From Selenomonadaceae bacterium UBA3796 (lineage in GTDB: Bacteria > Bacillota > Negativicutes > Selenomonadales > Selenomonadaceae): a stretch of 8,670 bases of DNA. Location of the stretch: assembly GCA_002369175.1 (NCBI GenBank), contig DFES01000023.1, positions 1-8,670 on the forward strand. The letters are read 5' to 3'. The notes beneath the pieces were generated by a model. It worked only from the letters and a program-made list of their open reading frames with translations. It was not told the origin of the DNA and ran no database searches. The position numbers and the translations under genes were made by a program. The first letter of the stretch is position 1, and every line of letters begins with the position of its first letter. Positions 1-7,178 of the stretch are shown here, in pieces.

Positions 1-1133
1 CAAGCAATGTGATGCACCCTGAGAACGTTCATGATCTGGTGGGTGAGCCTTCCCATCTGCAGCTGTGAAAAATCCATGCTGCTGTACTGAGCCATCAGCG
101 CATCGATATCCTGATAGAGCGCCGCATGGTTGATGCGTCCCATGGGAATCCCCAGGGACAGCACCGCCGTCTTCATCTCAAAGGTATCGTGATGCGCCAG
201 GGCAAAGACAGCTTTCCGAATGGCTGTCCGATCCCGATTGGAAAGTCTTCCCATCATGCCCAGATCCAGCCAGACGATGCGCCCACCCCGAATCCAGATA
301 TTCCCGGGGTGAGGATCTGCATGAAAAAAACCATCCTCTATGATCTGCTTGACGTAATTCTCGCCAAGCTTCCGCCCCAATTGATTGATATCGTATCCAC
401 GGGAACGGATGTTGCTGAAATCATCAATGGGAACCCCGTCAATGTACTCCATGACCAGAATATGGGCTGTCGTGAGATTACGATAGACCTCCGGGCAGGA
501 CACATCCATATCCCTGTTCAGATGGCGGAATTCCTCGATATGGTCTGCCTCAATGAGAAAATCCATCTCCTGCTTGGCAATGGTCCACATCTCGTCCAAT
601 ACCATATTGAAATCCACCACATCCTGGGAGCTGCTGATGACCTTCATAATGCCCGCGGCCCGCTTCAAAAGGACGATGTCCTTGGCCATGATCCCGTAAA
701 TGCCGGGGCGCTGCACCTTGATGACAACGCGCTCCCCGCCTTTCAGCACGGCGGGATGAACCTGGGCAATGGAGGCAGAGCCGAGAACCTTTTCATCAAT
801 GCTGTCAAATACCTTGTCCCAGTGACAGCCATATTCCCGCTCCACCACTTCGATAATCGTGGAAAAGGGAAGAGGCGTCACCTCCGTCTGCAGCTTCATG
901 AGTTCCTCACAATAGTCCGCAGGAAGGAAATCCGGGCGCATACTCATGACCTGACCCAGTTTCACAAAGGTCGGCCCCAAATCCTCAAGGATCAAGCGCA
1001 GTTTTTCCGGCGTTATACCGCGGACAATCTCCCGCTTCCTGAGTACGCCCACCATTTCCCGCAGACGGACGGCCGAGCCGGTATCCTCATCCGATGAAAT
1101 TTTTATATCCTGCCACAGCGTTTCCAGCATCAT
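1..1133 (-). CDS. ABC1/UbiB (AarF) family atypical protein kinase, partial at left edge
   Basis: The reverse strand translates without a stop from the ATG at 1133 to the window edge, giving 377 residues of a family usually around 550. The ABC1 signatures appear in order: the KxGQ motif KLGQ at 58-61 followed by MRPDFLP, GSASIAQVH at 118-126, the nucleotide-binding lysine in VVIKVQRPG (K139), the acidic QEMDFLIEADH helix at 188-198, the hinge-like VMEYIDGVP at 228-235, the catalytic loop DGFFHADPHPGN at 267-278, and DLG at 290-292 as the DFG equivalent. The missing C-terminus would carry the usual membrane helices. Known relatives (UbiB, Coq8) are ATPases or atypical kinases supporting isoprenoid quinone synthesis or lipid homeostasis at the membrane; the role here is inferred. 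Two adjacent ATGs (1133 and 1130) follow an AAGGGG ribosome-binding site at 1139-1144. The upstream ABC-F gene ends 18 bp away, so translation is probably from one mRNA. Confidence 0.93.
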   Translation of the reverse strand, partial: MMLETLWQDIKISSDEDTGSAVRLREMVGVLRKREIVRGITPEKLRLILEDLGPTFVKLGQVMSMRPDFLPADYCEELMKLQTEVTPLPFSTIIEVVEREYGCHWDKVFDSIDEKVLGSASIAQVHPAVLKGGERVVIKVQRPGIYGIMAKDIVLLKRAAGIMKVISSSQDVVDFNMVLDEMWTIAKQEMDFLIEADHIEEFRHLNRDMDVSCPEVYRNLTTAHILVMEYIDGVPIDDFSNIRSRGYDINQLGRKLGENYVKQIIEDGFFHADPHPGNIWIRGGRIVWLDLGMMGRLSNRDRTAIRKAVFALAHHDTFEMKTAVLSLGIPMGRINHAALYQDIDALMAQYSSMDFSQLQMGRLTHQIMNVLRVHHIA

Positions 1134-1151
1134 CCAAACCCCTTGGAATAT

Positions 1152-2774
1152 TTATTTCAACTTGTACTTTTCCGCCAACTGCTGCTTCACCGTCTCGTTG
1201 GAAAGAAATTCCTCATAGGTGGACATACGATCCACAACACCGTCCGGAGTAATGTCTATAATGCGGTTGGCAATCGTCTGGACGAACTCATAGTCATGGG
1301 ATACGAAGAGAGCCGTACCGCTGAAGGAAATCAGCCCATTGTTGAGCGCCGTAATGGACTCCAGATCCAAATGGTTCGTCGGCTCATCCAGGAGAAGCAC
1401 ATTGGCTCCGGAAAGCATCATGCGGGACAGCATGCAACGCACCCGCTCGCCGCCGGAGAGAACCCCCGCCGCCTTCTGGCTCTCCTCACCGGAAAACAGC
1501 ATCCGCCCGAGGAAGCCGCGCACAAAAGTCTCATCGGGATCCGGTGAGTACTGGCGCAGCCAGTCCACAAGATTCAGCTTCACTCCGTCAAAGTATGCAG
1601 AGTTGTCTGCCGGCAAATATGCCTGGCTCGTAGTCACGCCCCATTTGAAGGAGCCTTCATCCGCTTCCTCCTCGCCCATGAGTATCTTGAAGAGCATCGT
1701 CTTTCCGATGCTGTTTGGCCCGACAAAAGCCACCTTATCCCCTTTTTTCAAGGTAAAGCTCACATTTTTCAGAATCTGCTCGCCATCCACCGTCTTGGAG
1801 ATATTCTCCACCATCAGGAGCTGATCTCCAGCCTCCCGCTCCGGCTGAAAAGCAATGTAGGGATAGCGGCGGGTAGACGGCTTGATATCCTCCAGCGTGA
1901 TTTTCTCCAACATCTTTTTGCGTGAAGTCGCCTGCTTCGATTTTGCGGCATTGGCGGCGAAACGGGAGATGAACGCCTGGAGCTCCTTGATCTTCTCTTC
2001 CTTCTTCTTGTTTGCATCCCTTGCCATCTGCAGTGCAAGCTGGCTGGACTGGTACCAGAAATCATAATTGCCCGCATAGAGCTGAATGCCGCCAAAATCC
2101 ACATCACAGATATAGGTGCAAACCTGATTGAGGAAATGGCGGTCATGGGACACCACAATGACCGTGTTGGGGAAATCCGCCAGGAAGTTCTCCAGCCAGT
2201 GGATGGACTCCACATCCAAATGGTTCGTCGGCTCGTCCAGAAGCAGAATATCGGGGCTTCCGAAGAGCGCCTGCGCGAGAAGCACACGGACTTTTTCCAT
2301 GGCAGTAAGGTCTGCCATGCACTGGTTATGACGTTCTTCCGTGATGCCGAGGCCGTTGAGAAGACGTGCCGCCTCCGTTTCTGCATCCCAGCCGTTGAGC
2401 TCCGAGAACTCTGCCTCCAGTTCCGACGCCTTCATGCCATCCTCATCCGTAAAATCCGCTTTTGCGTAGAGGGCTTCCTTCTCGTCCATGATTTCCACCA
2501 GACGCTTATGCCCCATGATAACCGTACGCAGGACTTCATATTCGTCAAAGGCATAGTGATCCTGCTTCAACACCGCCATGCGATCCCCGGGTGTGATTTC
2601 CACGGTGCCTCCCGTCGGCTCGATCTCACCGGACAGCAGGCGCAAAAAGGTTGATTTCCCTGCCCCGTTGGCACCAATGACTCCATAGCAGTTCCCCGGC
2701 GTGAATTTCAGATTGACATTCTTGTAGAGAACCCGCTTGCCAAACTGGAGACTCAAATTACTCGTACTGATCAT
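1152..2774 (-). CDS. ABC-F family ATP-binding protein, YbiT/YkpA type
   Basis: This 540-residue soluble protein has two ATP-binding domains and no membrane segment, as expected of ABC-F ribosome-associated ATPases. Domain 1 has Walker A GANGAGKS (34-41), Walker B running into DEPTNHLD (180-187) and switch histidine H210. Domain 2 has Walker A GPNSIGKT (352-359), an intact LSGGE signature (439-443), DEPTNHLD (463-470) and H493. The charged linker at about 250-310 (KKKEEKIKELQ, then FAANAAKSKQATSRKKMLEK) is the P-site tRNA-interaction region of ABC-F proteins. The domain 1 signature is degenerate: LTAMEK at 156-161 instead of LSGGE. Length, linker wording and this degeneracy match the YbiT/YkpA branch, which is generally linked to translation rather than to antibiotic resistance. 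A GGTGA site lies 8 nt before the ATG. Only 43 bp separate it from the glucosaminidase gene upstream, so it probably shares that transcript. Confidence 0.95.
   Translation of the reverse strand: MISTSNLSLQFGKRVLYKNVNLKFTPGNCYGVIGANGAGKSTFLRLLSGEIEPTGGTVEITPGDRMAVLKQDHYAFDEYEVLRTVIMGHKRLVEIMDEKEALYAKADFTDEDGMKASELEAEFSELNGWDAETEAARLLNGLGITEERHNQCMADLTAMEKVRVLLAQALFGSPDILLLDEPTNHLDVESIHWLENFLADFPNTVIVVSHDRHFLNQVCTYICDVDFGGIQLYAGNYDFWYQSSQLALQMARDANKKKEEKIKELQAFISRFAANAAKSKQATSRKKMLEKITLEDIKPSTRRYPYIAFQPEREAGDQLLMVENISKTVDGEQILKNVSFTLKKGDKVAFVGPNSIGKTMLFKILMGEEEADEGSFKWGVTTSQAYLPADNSAYFDGVKLNLVDWLRQYSPDPDETFVRGFLGRMLFSGEESQKAAGVLSGGERVRCMLSRMMLSGANVLLLDEPTNHLDLESITALNNGLISFSGTALFVSHDYEFVQTIANRIIDITPDGVVDRMSTYEEFLSNETVKQQLAEKYKLK
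1354..1391. repeat. Intragenic direct repeat, copy A (ABC-F domain 2 Walker B)
   Basis: This 38-bp stretch matches 2203-2240 at 36 of 38 positions in the same orientation. On the minus strand it encodes the end of Walker B and the DEPTNHLD-LESI segment of the second ATPase domain. The two copies are 849 bp apart, which is exactly 283 codons. Confidence 0.85.
2203..2240. repeat. Intragenic direct repeat, copy B (ABC-F domain 1 Walker B)
   Basis: Partner of the copy at 1354-1391, differing at two positions. It encodes DEPTNHLD-VESI of the first ATPase domain. The protein identity is expected of paralogous domains, but the near-identity of the bases, including synonymous positions, is greater than in the surrounding sequence. 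Confidence 0.85.
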
Positions 2775-2817
2775 GTATCATTTCACCGCATCTTTCTATA
2801 TCGTTGGATCGTGGAGG

Positions 2818-3621
2818 TTACTCCTGCAGCATAGCCCGGAACATAGACATGATGCTCTGTCCGTAGCTGTGGCCGGGAACTGCCCAGCGTCCGTTCAGCT
2901 CCTGCCAGGTTTCCAGTGTCTGGTCGCCATAGGTTGAGCGCACCAATGCATACCTGGGATCCACTACGGGCTCCACCGGCTTGCGGGTAGAAGCATAAGC
3001 AAGAAGATGCTGGATATGCGCCCGCACTCCCATCTGTGAAGAAGGGAAATAGGCTCCCTTCACCGTTGCGCTGGTAGTGCCAAGACCGCAGTAATTGTTC
3101 TGATCCGGCGTCACCGTGCCGCCATAGCTGAAAAATCCAGTTTCCTTCAAGGCCTGGGCAAATGCCACATCGGGACGGATTCCCTCTCTCTGCCCTTCTT
3201 CATAATAATAGGAAACCAGCTGCTCCGGCGAAACGGAGATGTTCGGATAGGGATTTCTCCGCAAAAGATACTTCACGCACTGCTCCTGACTGGCCAAAGG
3301 AGTGCCCACAATGGCCTCGTCATAGGCAGATTCCGTAACGGGAACCTGCACCATCGGACGGATTGGCTCCGGATCAGCCTCCGACACGCTCTCCTCCTTT
3401 GGATGCAAAATCGCCTCAATGCGATCCCCCAGGGGAAGACGGCGCCATTCTTCCTCCGTCATCCCTGCCGGTATGGATCGGCTCATTTCCGTTTTCGTTT
3501 CCATCTGAGGATCATGCAAACGCTTCGCTGCGGCCTCCGATGGAAGCGAAACCGTAAATGCACCCAGAAGGGAGCACACCACAAACATTTTCCCATAAGC
3601 TCTCCATTGATTCCTCACCAA
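2818..3621 (-). CDS. Secreted glucosaminidase-domain (GH73-like) protein
   Basis: This 267-residue exported protein probably cleaves peptidoglycan glycan strands (N-acetylglucosaminidase). Residues 1-32 form a Sec signal: basic start, hydrophobic core MFVVCSLLGAFTVSL (12-26) and an AAA-type cleavage site near 30-32. Residues 33-108 are a Pro/Glu-rich, probably flexible linker. The catalytic domain covers about 110-267: QLVSYYYEEGQREGIRPDVAFAQ leads to LKETGFFSYGG, where E160 is the expected catalytic acid, then NNYCGLG (175-181), GVRAHIQHLLAY (198-209) and a closing Y-G-x-x-I helix. There are no SH3b, LysM or choline-binding repeats, so it is a single-domain enzyme. The start is ambiguous: TTG at 3621 or GTG at 3618 both follow AAAGGAAG at 3628-3635, and no in-frame ATG lies nearby. 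It sits 67 bp after the permease gene with no clear promoter or terminator between them. Its substrate and any role in growth or septation are inferred from the family. Confidence 0.88.
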   Translation of the reverse strand: MVRNQWRAYGKMFVVCSLLGAFTVSLPSEAAAKRLHDPQMETKTEMSRSIPAGMTEEEWRRLPLGDRIEAILHPKEESVSEADPEPIRPMVQVPVTESAYDEAIVGTPLASQEQCVKYLLRRNPYPNISVSPEQLVSYYYEEGQREGIRPDVAFAQALKETGFFSYGGTVTPDQNNYCGLGTTSATVKGAYFPSSQMGVRAHIQHLLAYASTRKPVEPVVDPRYALVRSTYGDQTLETWQELNGRWAVPGHSYGQSIMSMFRAMLQE

Positions 3622-3688
3622 ATACGACTTCCTTTCTCATGATCTTCTTACACACTTGCTCGTTTTACCTTTGCTCACACAACAGCAA

Positions 3689-4963
3689 TCAGCCAAAGAA
3701 AAAGTACATTGCAAAAAAAATTGCCATGAGGCATTCCCCTCTGCAAAGCTCTGCGCACTTCCCGCAAAAAAGCTTCAGAAGCACATGCGCTATAAGGGAA
3801 ATTCCAAGTCCTGCCGCAACATCACGGGAAAGCGGAACCAGAACCACAAGGCAAAGGGCTGATGCCAGATCCGCCGCATCGCCGCGCGCCCATCCCTTCA
3901 GGGAGCGCAGCATGAAAAAACCTGCCCCCATCATTGCCGGCGCAGCAATAGCCCCAAAAGAGGCTGCTTCTTTTGCCAATGGTTCACAAAACAGCATCAG
4001 CAGCAAAAACAAGACAGTCCCGTATGCCGCCCTCCGGCAGCCTCCCAAGGTCATGCCTGCAACGGACTCAGGTGCTATCCTGGAGGGCAGGCTTCCAAGG
4101 AATGCGCCCAGCGCGCCCATCCCCAGAATGCAGAGAAGAGCTCTCCTTGACGGCGGATCCATCTGCTCCGGACAAGCACCATGAAAGGCCTGAAGGGTCC
4201 CTATGGATTCCATCAGCACAAACAGCAGCATGGGAAGCCAAATCCCCGGCCAAAGAAATCCCTCGCCCAAATCCAGTTGAAGAACCGTCTTGTTCAGCCC
4301 TTCCGGCACGAGGAACGGTGCATCCGGTATCACCCAGAATCCCTGAAGGAAAGCGATTGCGGCAACGGAAAGCGTACCGACGGCCAGGGCATAGGGAACC
4401 CCATTGACCAGCAGGACAAAGATGATCCCTATGCCCACAAGGGAAAGATAGGCAACAGGATCCGAAAGATTGCCCAGCATGGTCACAGAGAAGGGAGACC
4501 CCACCAGCAGCCGTCCCTGCATGAGCCCCTGCATGACCAGCAGGAGTCCCACAGCAGAAACCATTGCCTGCCGGAGAACCTCCGGCACTGCATCCATGAC
4601 CGCTGTGCGAAGCGGGGACACCAGCAGAAGAACGCCCACGACCGAAGCCAGGAAGGCAGCGCCCAAAACGGACTGCCAGGCAACCCCACGGGAAACAATC
4701 TCCCCGTAGACCAGCCAAAGGGCAAGGGGAATCCCCGGCACCAGAACCATTGGCTGCCCCGTCACCTTTCCGGCCAGGAGCGTCCCGCATACGGCTGCCA
4801 CCAGGAAAGCCGTGTAAGCACCGGTGAAATCCATGCCGGATTGAAAGAGCAGGGTAGGAACCACAATGATGCTGGAGATGAGCCCCATCCCATTGACAAA
4901 GCCTGCCGCAATCTCTTTCCCAAAATCCCCCTTGGGAAGGACTTTCCCCCGAAATTCCTCCAT
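3689..4963 (-). CDS. Divergent NCS2/AzgA-type nucleobase permease
   Basis: This hydrophobic protein of about 424 residues has some 12 predicted membrane segments. It resembles the AzgA (adenine/guanine/hypoxanthine) branch of the NCS2 transporters, which import purines with protons. Similar landmarks are GMDFTGAYTAFLVAAVCGTLLAG in TM2, a QPMVLVPGIPLALW segment where AzgA has its APGMGLNA stretch, GVAWQSVLGAAF, LFVLMESIGTL (acidic residue at about 252, in place of the family's DLFDTxGTL), and PESVAGMTLGG (about 298-308, like the family's VESAAGVAxGG). Substrate is uncertain because the binding-site wording is divergent. I chose the ATG at 4963 because GGAGG lies 5 nt upstream and the inferred transcription start gives a normal leader. 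An in-frame GTG at 4984 would add seven residues but has a poor ribosome-binding site. The gene opens the minus-strand operon. A run of eight T lies near its 3' end. Confidence 0.82.
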   Translation of the reverse strand: MEEFRGKVLPKGDFGKEIAAGFVNGMGLISSIIVVPTLLFQSGMDFTGAYTAFLVAAVCGTLLAGKVTGQPMVLVPGIPLALWLVYGEIVSRGVAWQSVLGAAFLASVVGVLLLVSPLRTAVMDAVPEVLRQAMVSAVGLLLVMQGLMQGRLLVGSPFSVTMLGNLSDPVAYLSLVGIGIIFVLLVNGVPYALAVGTLSVAAIAFLQGFWVIPDAPFLVPEGLNKTVLQLDLGEGFLWPGIWLPMLLFVLMESIGTLQAFHGACPEQMDPPSRRALLCILGMGALGAFLGSLPSRIAPESVAGMTLGGCRRAAYGTVLFLLLMLFCEPLAKEAASFGAIAAPAMMGAGFFMLRSLKGWARGDAADLASALCLVVLVPLSRDVAAGLGISLIAHVLLKLFCGKCAELCRGECLMAIFFAMYFFFG

Positions 4964-4968
4964 GGAGC

Positions 4969-4973
4969 CCTCC
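4969..4973 (-). promoter_or_regulatory. Ribosome-binding site deciding the permease start
   Basis: On the minus strand GGAGG is followed by five bases and then the ATG at 4963. The alternative upstream GTG (4984) has only a weak, distant GGGATGA ahead of it, and would sit about 12 nt from the predicted transcript start. Confidence 0.7.
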
Positions 4974-5002
4974 AACTCATCCACTGCAAAATATCATCCC
5001 CT

Positions 5003-5030
5003 ATTCTACCATATTTTTTTCCTATGTCCA
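5003..5030 (-). promoter_or_regulatory. Predicted sigma-70 promoter for the leftward operon
   Basis: Reading the minus strand, TGGACA (5025-5030, 5 of 6 to the -35 consensus) is followed by a 16-bp spacer and TAGAAT (5003-5008, 5 of 6 to the -10 consensus). A TG one base upstream of the hexamer makes it an extended -10. Transcription would start near 4996, giving a leader of about 33 nt before the ATG at 4963. That is too short for a purine riboswitch. Confidence 0.72.
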
Positions 5031-5047
5031 AGAAATGATGATATAAT
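5019..5047 (+). promoter_or_regulatory. Predicted extended -10 promoter for the rightward operon
   Basis: A perfect TATAAT at 5042-5047 is preceded by TGA (5039-5041), forming the TGnTATAAT extended -10. The -35 region at 5019-5024 (TTCCTA) is weak, which an extended -10 can compensate for. Transcription would begin near 5054. The -35 elements of the two divergent promoters are directly adjacent, so RNA polymerase binding to one may exclude the other. Confidence 0.68.
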
Positions 5048-5068
5048 TATTACTGAAATATCATCCTT

Positions 5069-5073
5069 GGAGG
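5069..5073 (+). promoter_or_regulatory. Ribosome-binding site of the TVP38-family gene
   Basis: GGAGG lies 10 nt before the ATG at 5084 and only 4 nt before an in-frame TTG at 5078. The wider spacing and the better codon favour the ATG, though the TTG cannot be excluded. Confidence 0.6.
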
Positions 5074-5083
5074 TCTTTTGGAC

Positions 5084-5815
5084 ATGAAATTTCGTTCCAT
5101 GCGTATCGTCAAATTGACCGCAGCCGTTCTCATCCTGCTGCTCTTTCTGATCATTCATTTGCTGAATCCGGAATTTTTCCCTTATCTCTGGCGCATGCTT
5201 TCCCATGGAGATATCGTAGAAACGGCAGAATACATTCAATCCTTCGGCCCCTGGGCTGTATTTTTCAGCTTCTGGCTCACCCTGTTTGTAAATGCCCTCG
5301 GATTCCCGCCCGCTATCATCTTCTCCACCGCCAACACCCTTATTTTCGGCATTGGTCCGGGCATTGTCCTCTCCTGTGTGGCCGAGACGGTAGGCGTTAC
5401 CGTCAGCTTTCTCCTGCTCAGGTTTTTCTTTCGCGATACAGCGGAAAAGGTCATCGCAAAGAACAGGACGCTTGCCAACATCGACAAGTACAGTGGCGAG
5501 AAAGGCTTCACCTTCATGCTCATCGCCCGCATGGTGCCCTATATTCCCTCGGTTCTCCTAAACGCCGTGGGTGCTCTGAGTTCCCTGAGCCTCAGGGACT
5601 ATGTGATCACTTCCTTTATCGGGAAATTCCCCTCCACAGGCATTGAGGCCATCATCGGACATGATGCCATCACCCGGGAAGAAGATCCCACACGCCTCAT
5701 CGCCGTCATCATCTTTGCCGTCCTTCTCATTGGAGGAGCATGGTGGTATCAAAAAAAGCATCTTGAAAAAGAACCTGTGCCGTCATCGGAGAAAGAAACG
5801 GATCCGGCAGAATAG
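5084..5815 (+). CDS. TVP38/TMEM64 family (DedA-like, VTT domain) membrane protein
   Basis: This 243-residue integral membrane protein has a signal-anchor-like helix at about 9-27 and a C-terminal helix at about 204-222 followed by a charged tail (KKHLEKEPVPSSEKETDPAE). The central VTT/SNARE-associated region spans about 50-195. It includes the Gly/Pro-rich re-entrant stretch FVNALGFPPAIIFSTANTLIFG (68-89), AETVGVTVSFLLLRFFF (100-116) and the family's conserved R-x-x-P-Y-x-P block, from RMVPYIPSVLLNAVG (149-163) to FIGKFPSTGIEAIIG (178-192). Relatives are DedA-like proteins implicated in moving lipids, including polyprenyl phosphates, across membranes, and in envelope homeostasis; the substrate here is unknown. 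It is the first gene of a rightward operon: the phosphoesterase gene begins 23 bp after its stop. Confidence 0.92.
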   Translation: MKFRSMRIVKLTAAVLILLLFLIIHLLNPEFFPYLWRMLSHGDIVETAEYIQSFGPWAVFFSFWLTLFVNALGFPPAIIFSTANTLIFGIGPGIVLSCVAETVGVTVSFLLLRFFFRDTAEKVIAKNRTLANIDKYSGEKGFTFMLIARMVPYIPSVLLNAVGALSSLSLRDYVITSFIGKFPSTGIEAIIGHDAITREEDPTRLIAVIIFAVLLIGGAWWYQKKHLEKEPVPSSEKETDPAE

Positions 5816-5838
5816 GACGAAAGGGAGGAAGCAATCTC

Positions 5839-7173
5839 ATGTGCCAATATACACGCCGTCATTTTTTGCGTCTCTGCTGCCGGGGGCTTTTGTTCCTCGG
5901 TCTCGGGAATCTGATTCCCTCCCGGCTCCGCCCGCGGGCAGAAGCTTCCGAGGTTCTTCCCGATGGGCTCCATGTGCCCCTTGACTATCTGATTCCCCTT
6001 CCCACGCGGAATCTTCGTCAGATCATCCCGGCGGATTCTTCCATGTCCCGCACCATCATGTGGCAGTCTGCGGAATTGCAGCAGAACGTACGGCTCGAAT
6101 ATCGGCTGCATGGTTCCAGTGGTGCGGATTGGGTTTCGGTTTCCCATGAGTACATCACCTTGGGCGAACAAAGCTTCTTCGTCTATACCTCCCATATAGA
6201 ACGCCTAAAAGCGGAAACTTCCTATGATTACCGCATGGTATGCGATGATGCAGCCAGCAGATGGCAGACCTTCCGAACCGCCAGCTATGGCCCCATGCAG
6301 GCCATCATCGTCTGCGATTCCCAATGCGGAACGGATTACACGGACTGGAAAAACACCATCCACGCTGCCGCCTCCCGTCATCCGCAAGCCGATTTCATCG
6401 CCGATATCGGCGATATTGTTGACAACGGAGAGTCCGATTGGCAATGGGACAACTGGTATGCCGGCATTGAGGATCTGCTGCCCCGCTGCCTCTTCGTTCC
6501 CGTCATGGGGAACCATGAATGCTATGATCTGGACTGGAAGGACTGCCTGCCCCTGGGATACCTTCATCAATTCTCCCTTCCCGTCAATAACAGCCGGAAC
6601 TTCCTTGGCTATTATTATTCCTTCGACTATGGCTCCGTCCACTTCCTCGTGCTCAATACGCAGTTCCAGGAGCTGGATGCCCTGCGCCCCGGGCTCCTGG
6701 AAGAGCAGCTTGCCTGGATGCGGCAGGACATCGCAAGAAACAACCGGCCTTGGAAAATCGTACTCATGCACAAGGATATCCTATCCTACAATGAATACAA
6801 TCCTTACACCCTGGGAATCGGCGGCCTCAATGACATCGCCCATGATTTCATGAAGAGCTTCGACACGCTGAAGATCGATCTCGTTCTCACAGGGCATATG
6901 CATACCTACCGCAACCGGGGGCATATCTATGACTTCAAACCTTCGGAGCAAGGTCCCGTTTATGTGCTCTGCGGTCTCAGCGGCAACGCCCGCTACGAGG
7001 TTCCTCCGGATCCGGAATTCGACAAAGTCCTTGCACCCCAGCCGGAGACCGATAACTACGTCCTTCTGGATGCCTCGCAGGAAGAGCTGCGTCTGCGCTG
7101 CTATCTGCCGGATGGCACACTTCTCGACGATATGCGCCTCTCCAAAACCGCGCTCGAAGCAAGCAGCTTTTGA
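5839..7173 (+). CDS. Tat-exported metallophosphoesterase with purple-acid-phosphatase-like N-domain
   Basis: This 444-residue enzyme probably hydrolyses phosphoesters outside the cytoplasmic membrane. The N-terminus carries a twin-arginine motif, TRRHFLR (5-11), a hydrophobic stretch (about 17-26) and an AEA cleavage site (34-36), which suggests export after folding. Residues of about 58-148 resemble the fibronectin-like domain of purple acid phosphatases (SRTIMWQS, then LKAETSYDYRMVCDD). The calcineurin-like core follows with metal-binding motifs CDSQ (D160), GDIVDNG (191-197), GNHE (224-227), LMHKD (H311) and GHMH (352-355). The first motif has Gln where DxH enzymes have His. GDxxD replaces the GDxxY of true purple acid phosphatases, so the tyrosine iron ligand is absent. 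A GGGAGGA ribosome-binding site at 5823-5829 supports the ATG. It is the second gene of the operon with the TVP38 protein. The natural substrate is unknown. Confidence 0.92.
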   Translation: MCQYTRRHFLRLCCRGLLFLGLGNLIPSRLRPRAEASEVLPDGLHVPLDYLIPLPTRNLRQIIPADSSMSRTIMWQSAELQQNVRLEYRLHGSSGADWVSVSHEYITLGEQSFFVYTSHIERLKAETSYDYRMVCDDAASRWQTFRTASYGPMQAIIVCDSQCGTDYTDWKNTIHAAASRHPQADFIADIGDIVDNGESDWQWDNWYAGIEDLLPRCLFVPVMGNHECYDLDWKDCLPLGYLHQFSLPVNNSRNFLGYYYSFDYGSVHFLVLNTQFQELDALRPGLLEEQLAWMRQDIARNNRPWKIVLMHKDILSYNEYNPYTLGIGGLNDIAHDFMKSFDTLKIDLVLTGHMHTYRNRGHIYDFKPSEQGPVYVLCGLSGNARYEVPPDPEFDKVLAPQPETDNYVLLDASQEELRLRCYLPDGTLLDDMRLSKTALEASSF

Positions 7174-7178
7174 AAAAT

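Noticed and set aside
126..1097. A 323-codon plus-strand open frame
   Set aside because: It lies opposite the ABC1/UbiB gene, whose complete set of kinase motifs is on the minus strand. The plus-strand translation shows no recognisable domain.
3656..3700. Possible terminator between the permease and glucosaminidase genes
   Set aside because: Only a 5-bp TTGCT/AGCAA inverted repeat was found, with no U-run after it on the minus strand. Read-through is more likely.
4964..4996. Possible purine riboswitch ahead of the permease gene
   Set aside because: The predicted leader is only about 33 nt and shows no three-way junction, so it cannot hold a purine aptamer.
4181..5038. A 285-codon plus-strand open frame rich in His, Gln and Lys
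   Set aside because: It is antisense to the permease gene and to the leftward promoter. Its composition is what antisense reading of a hydrophobic gene produces.
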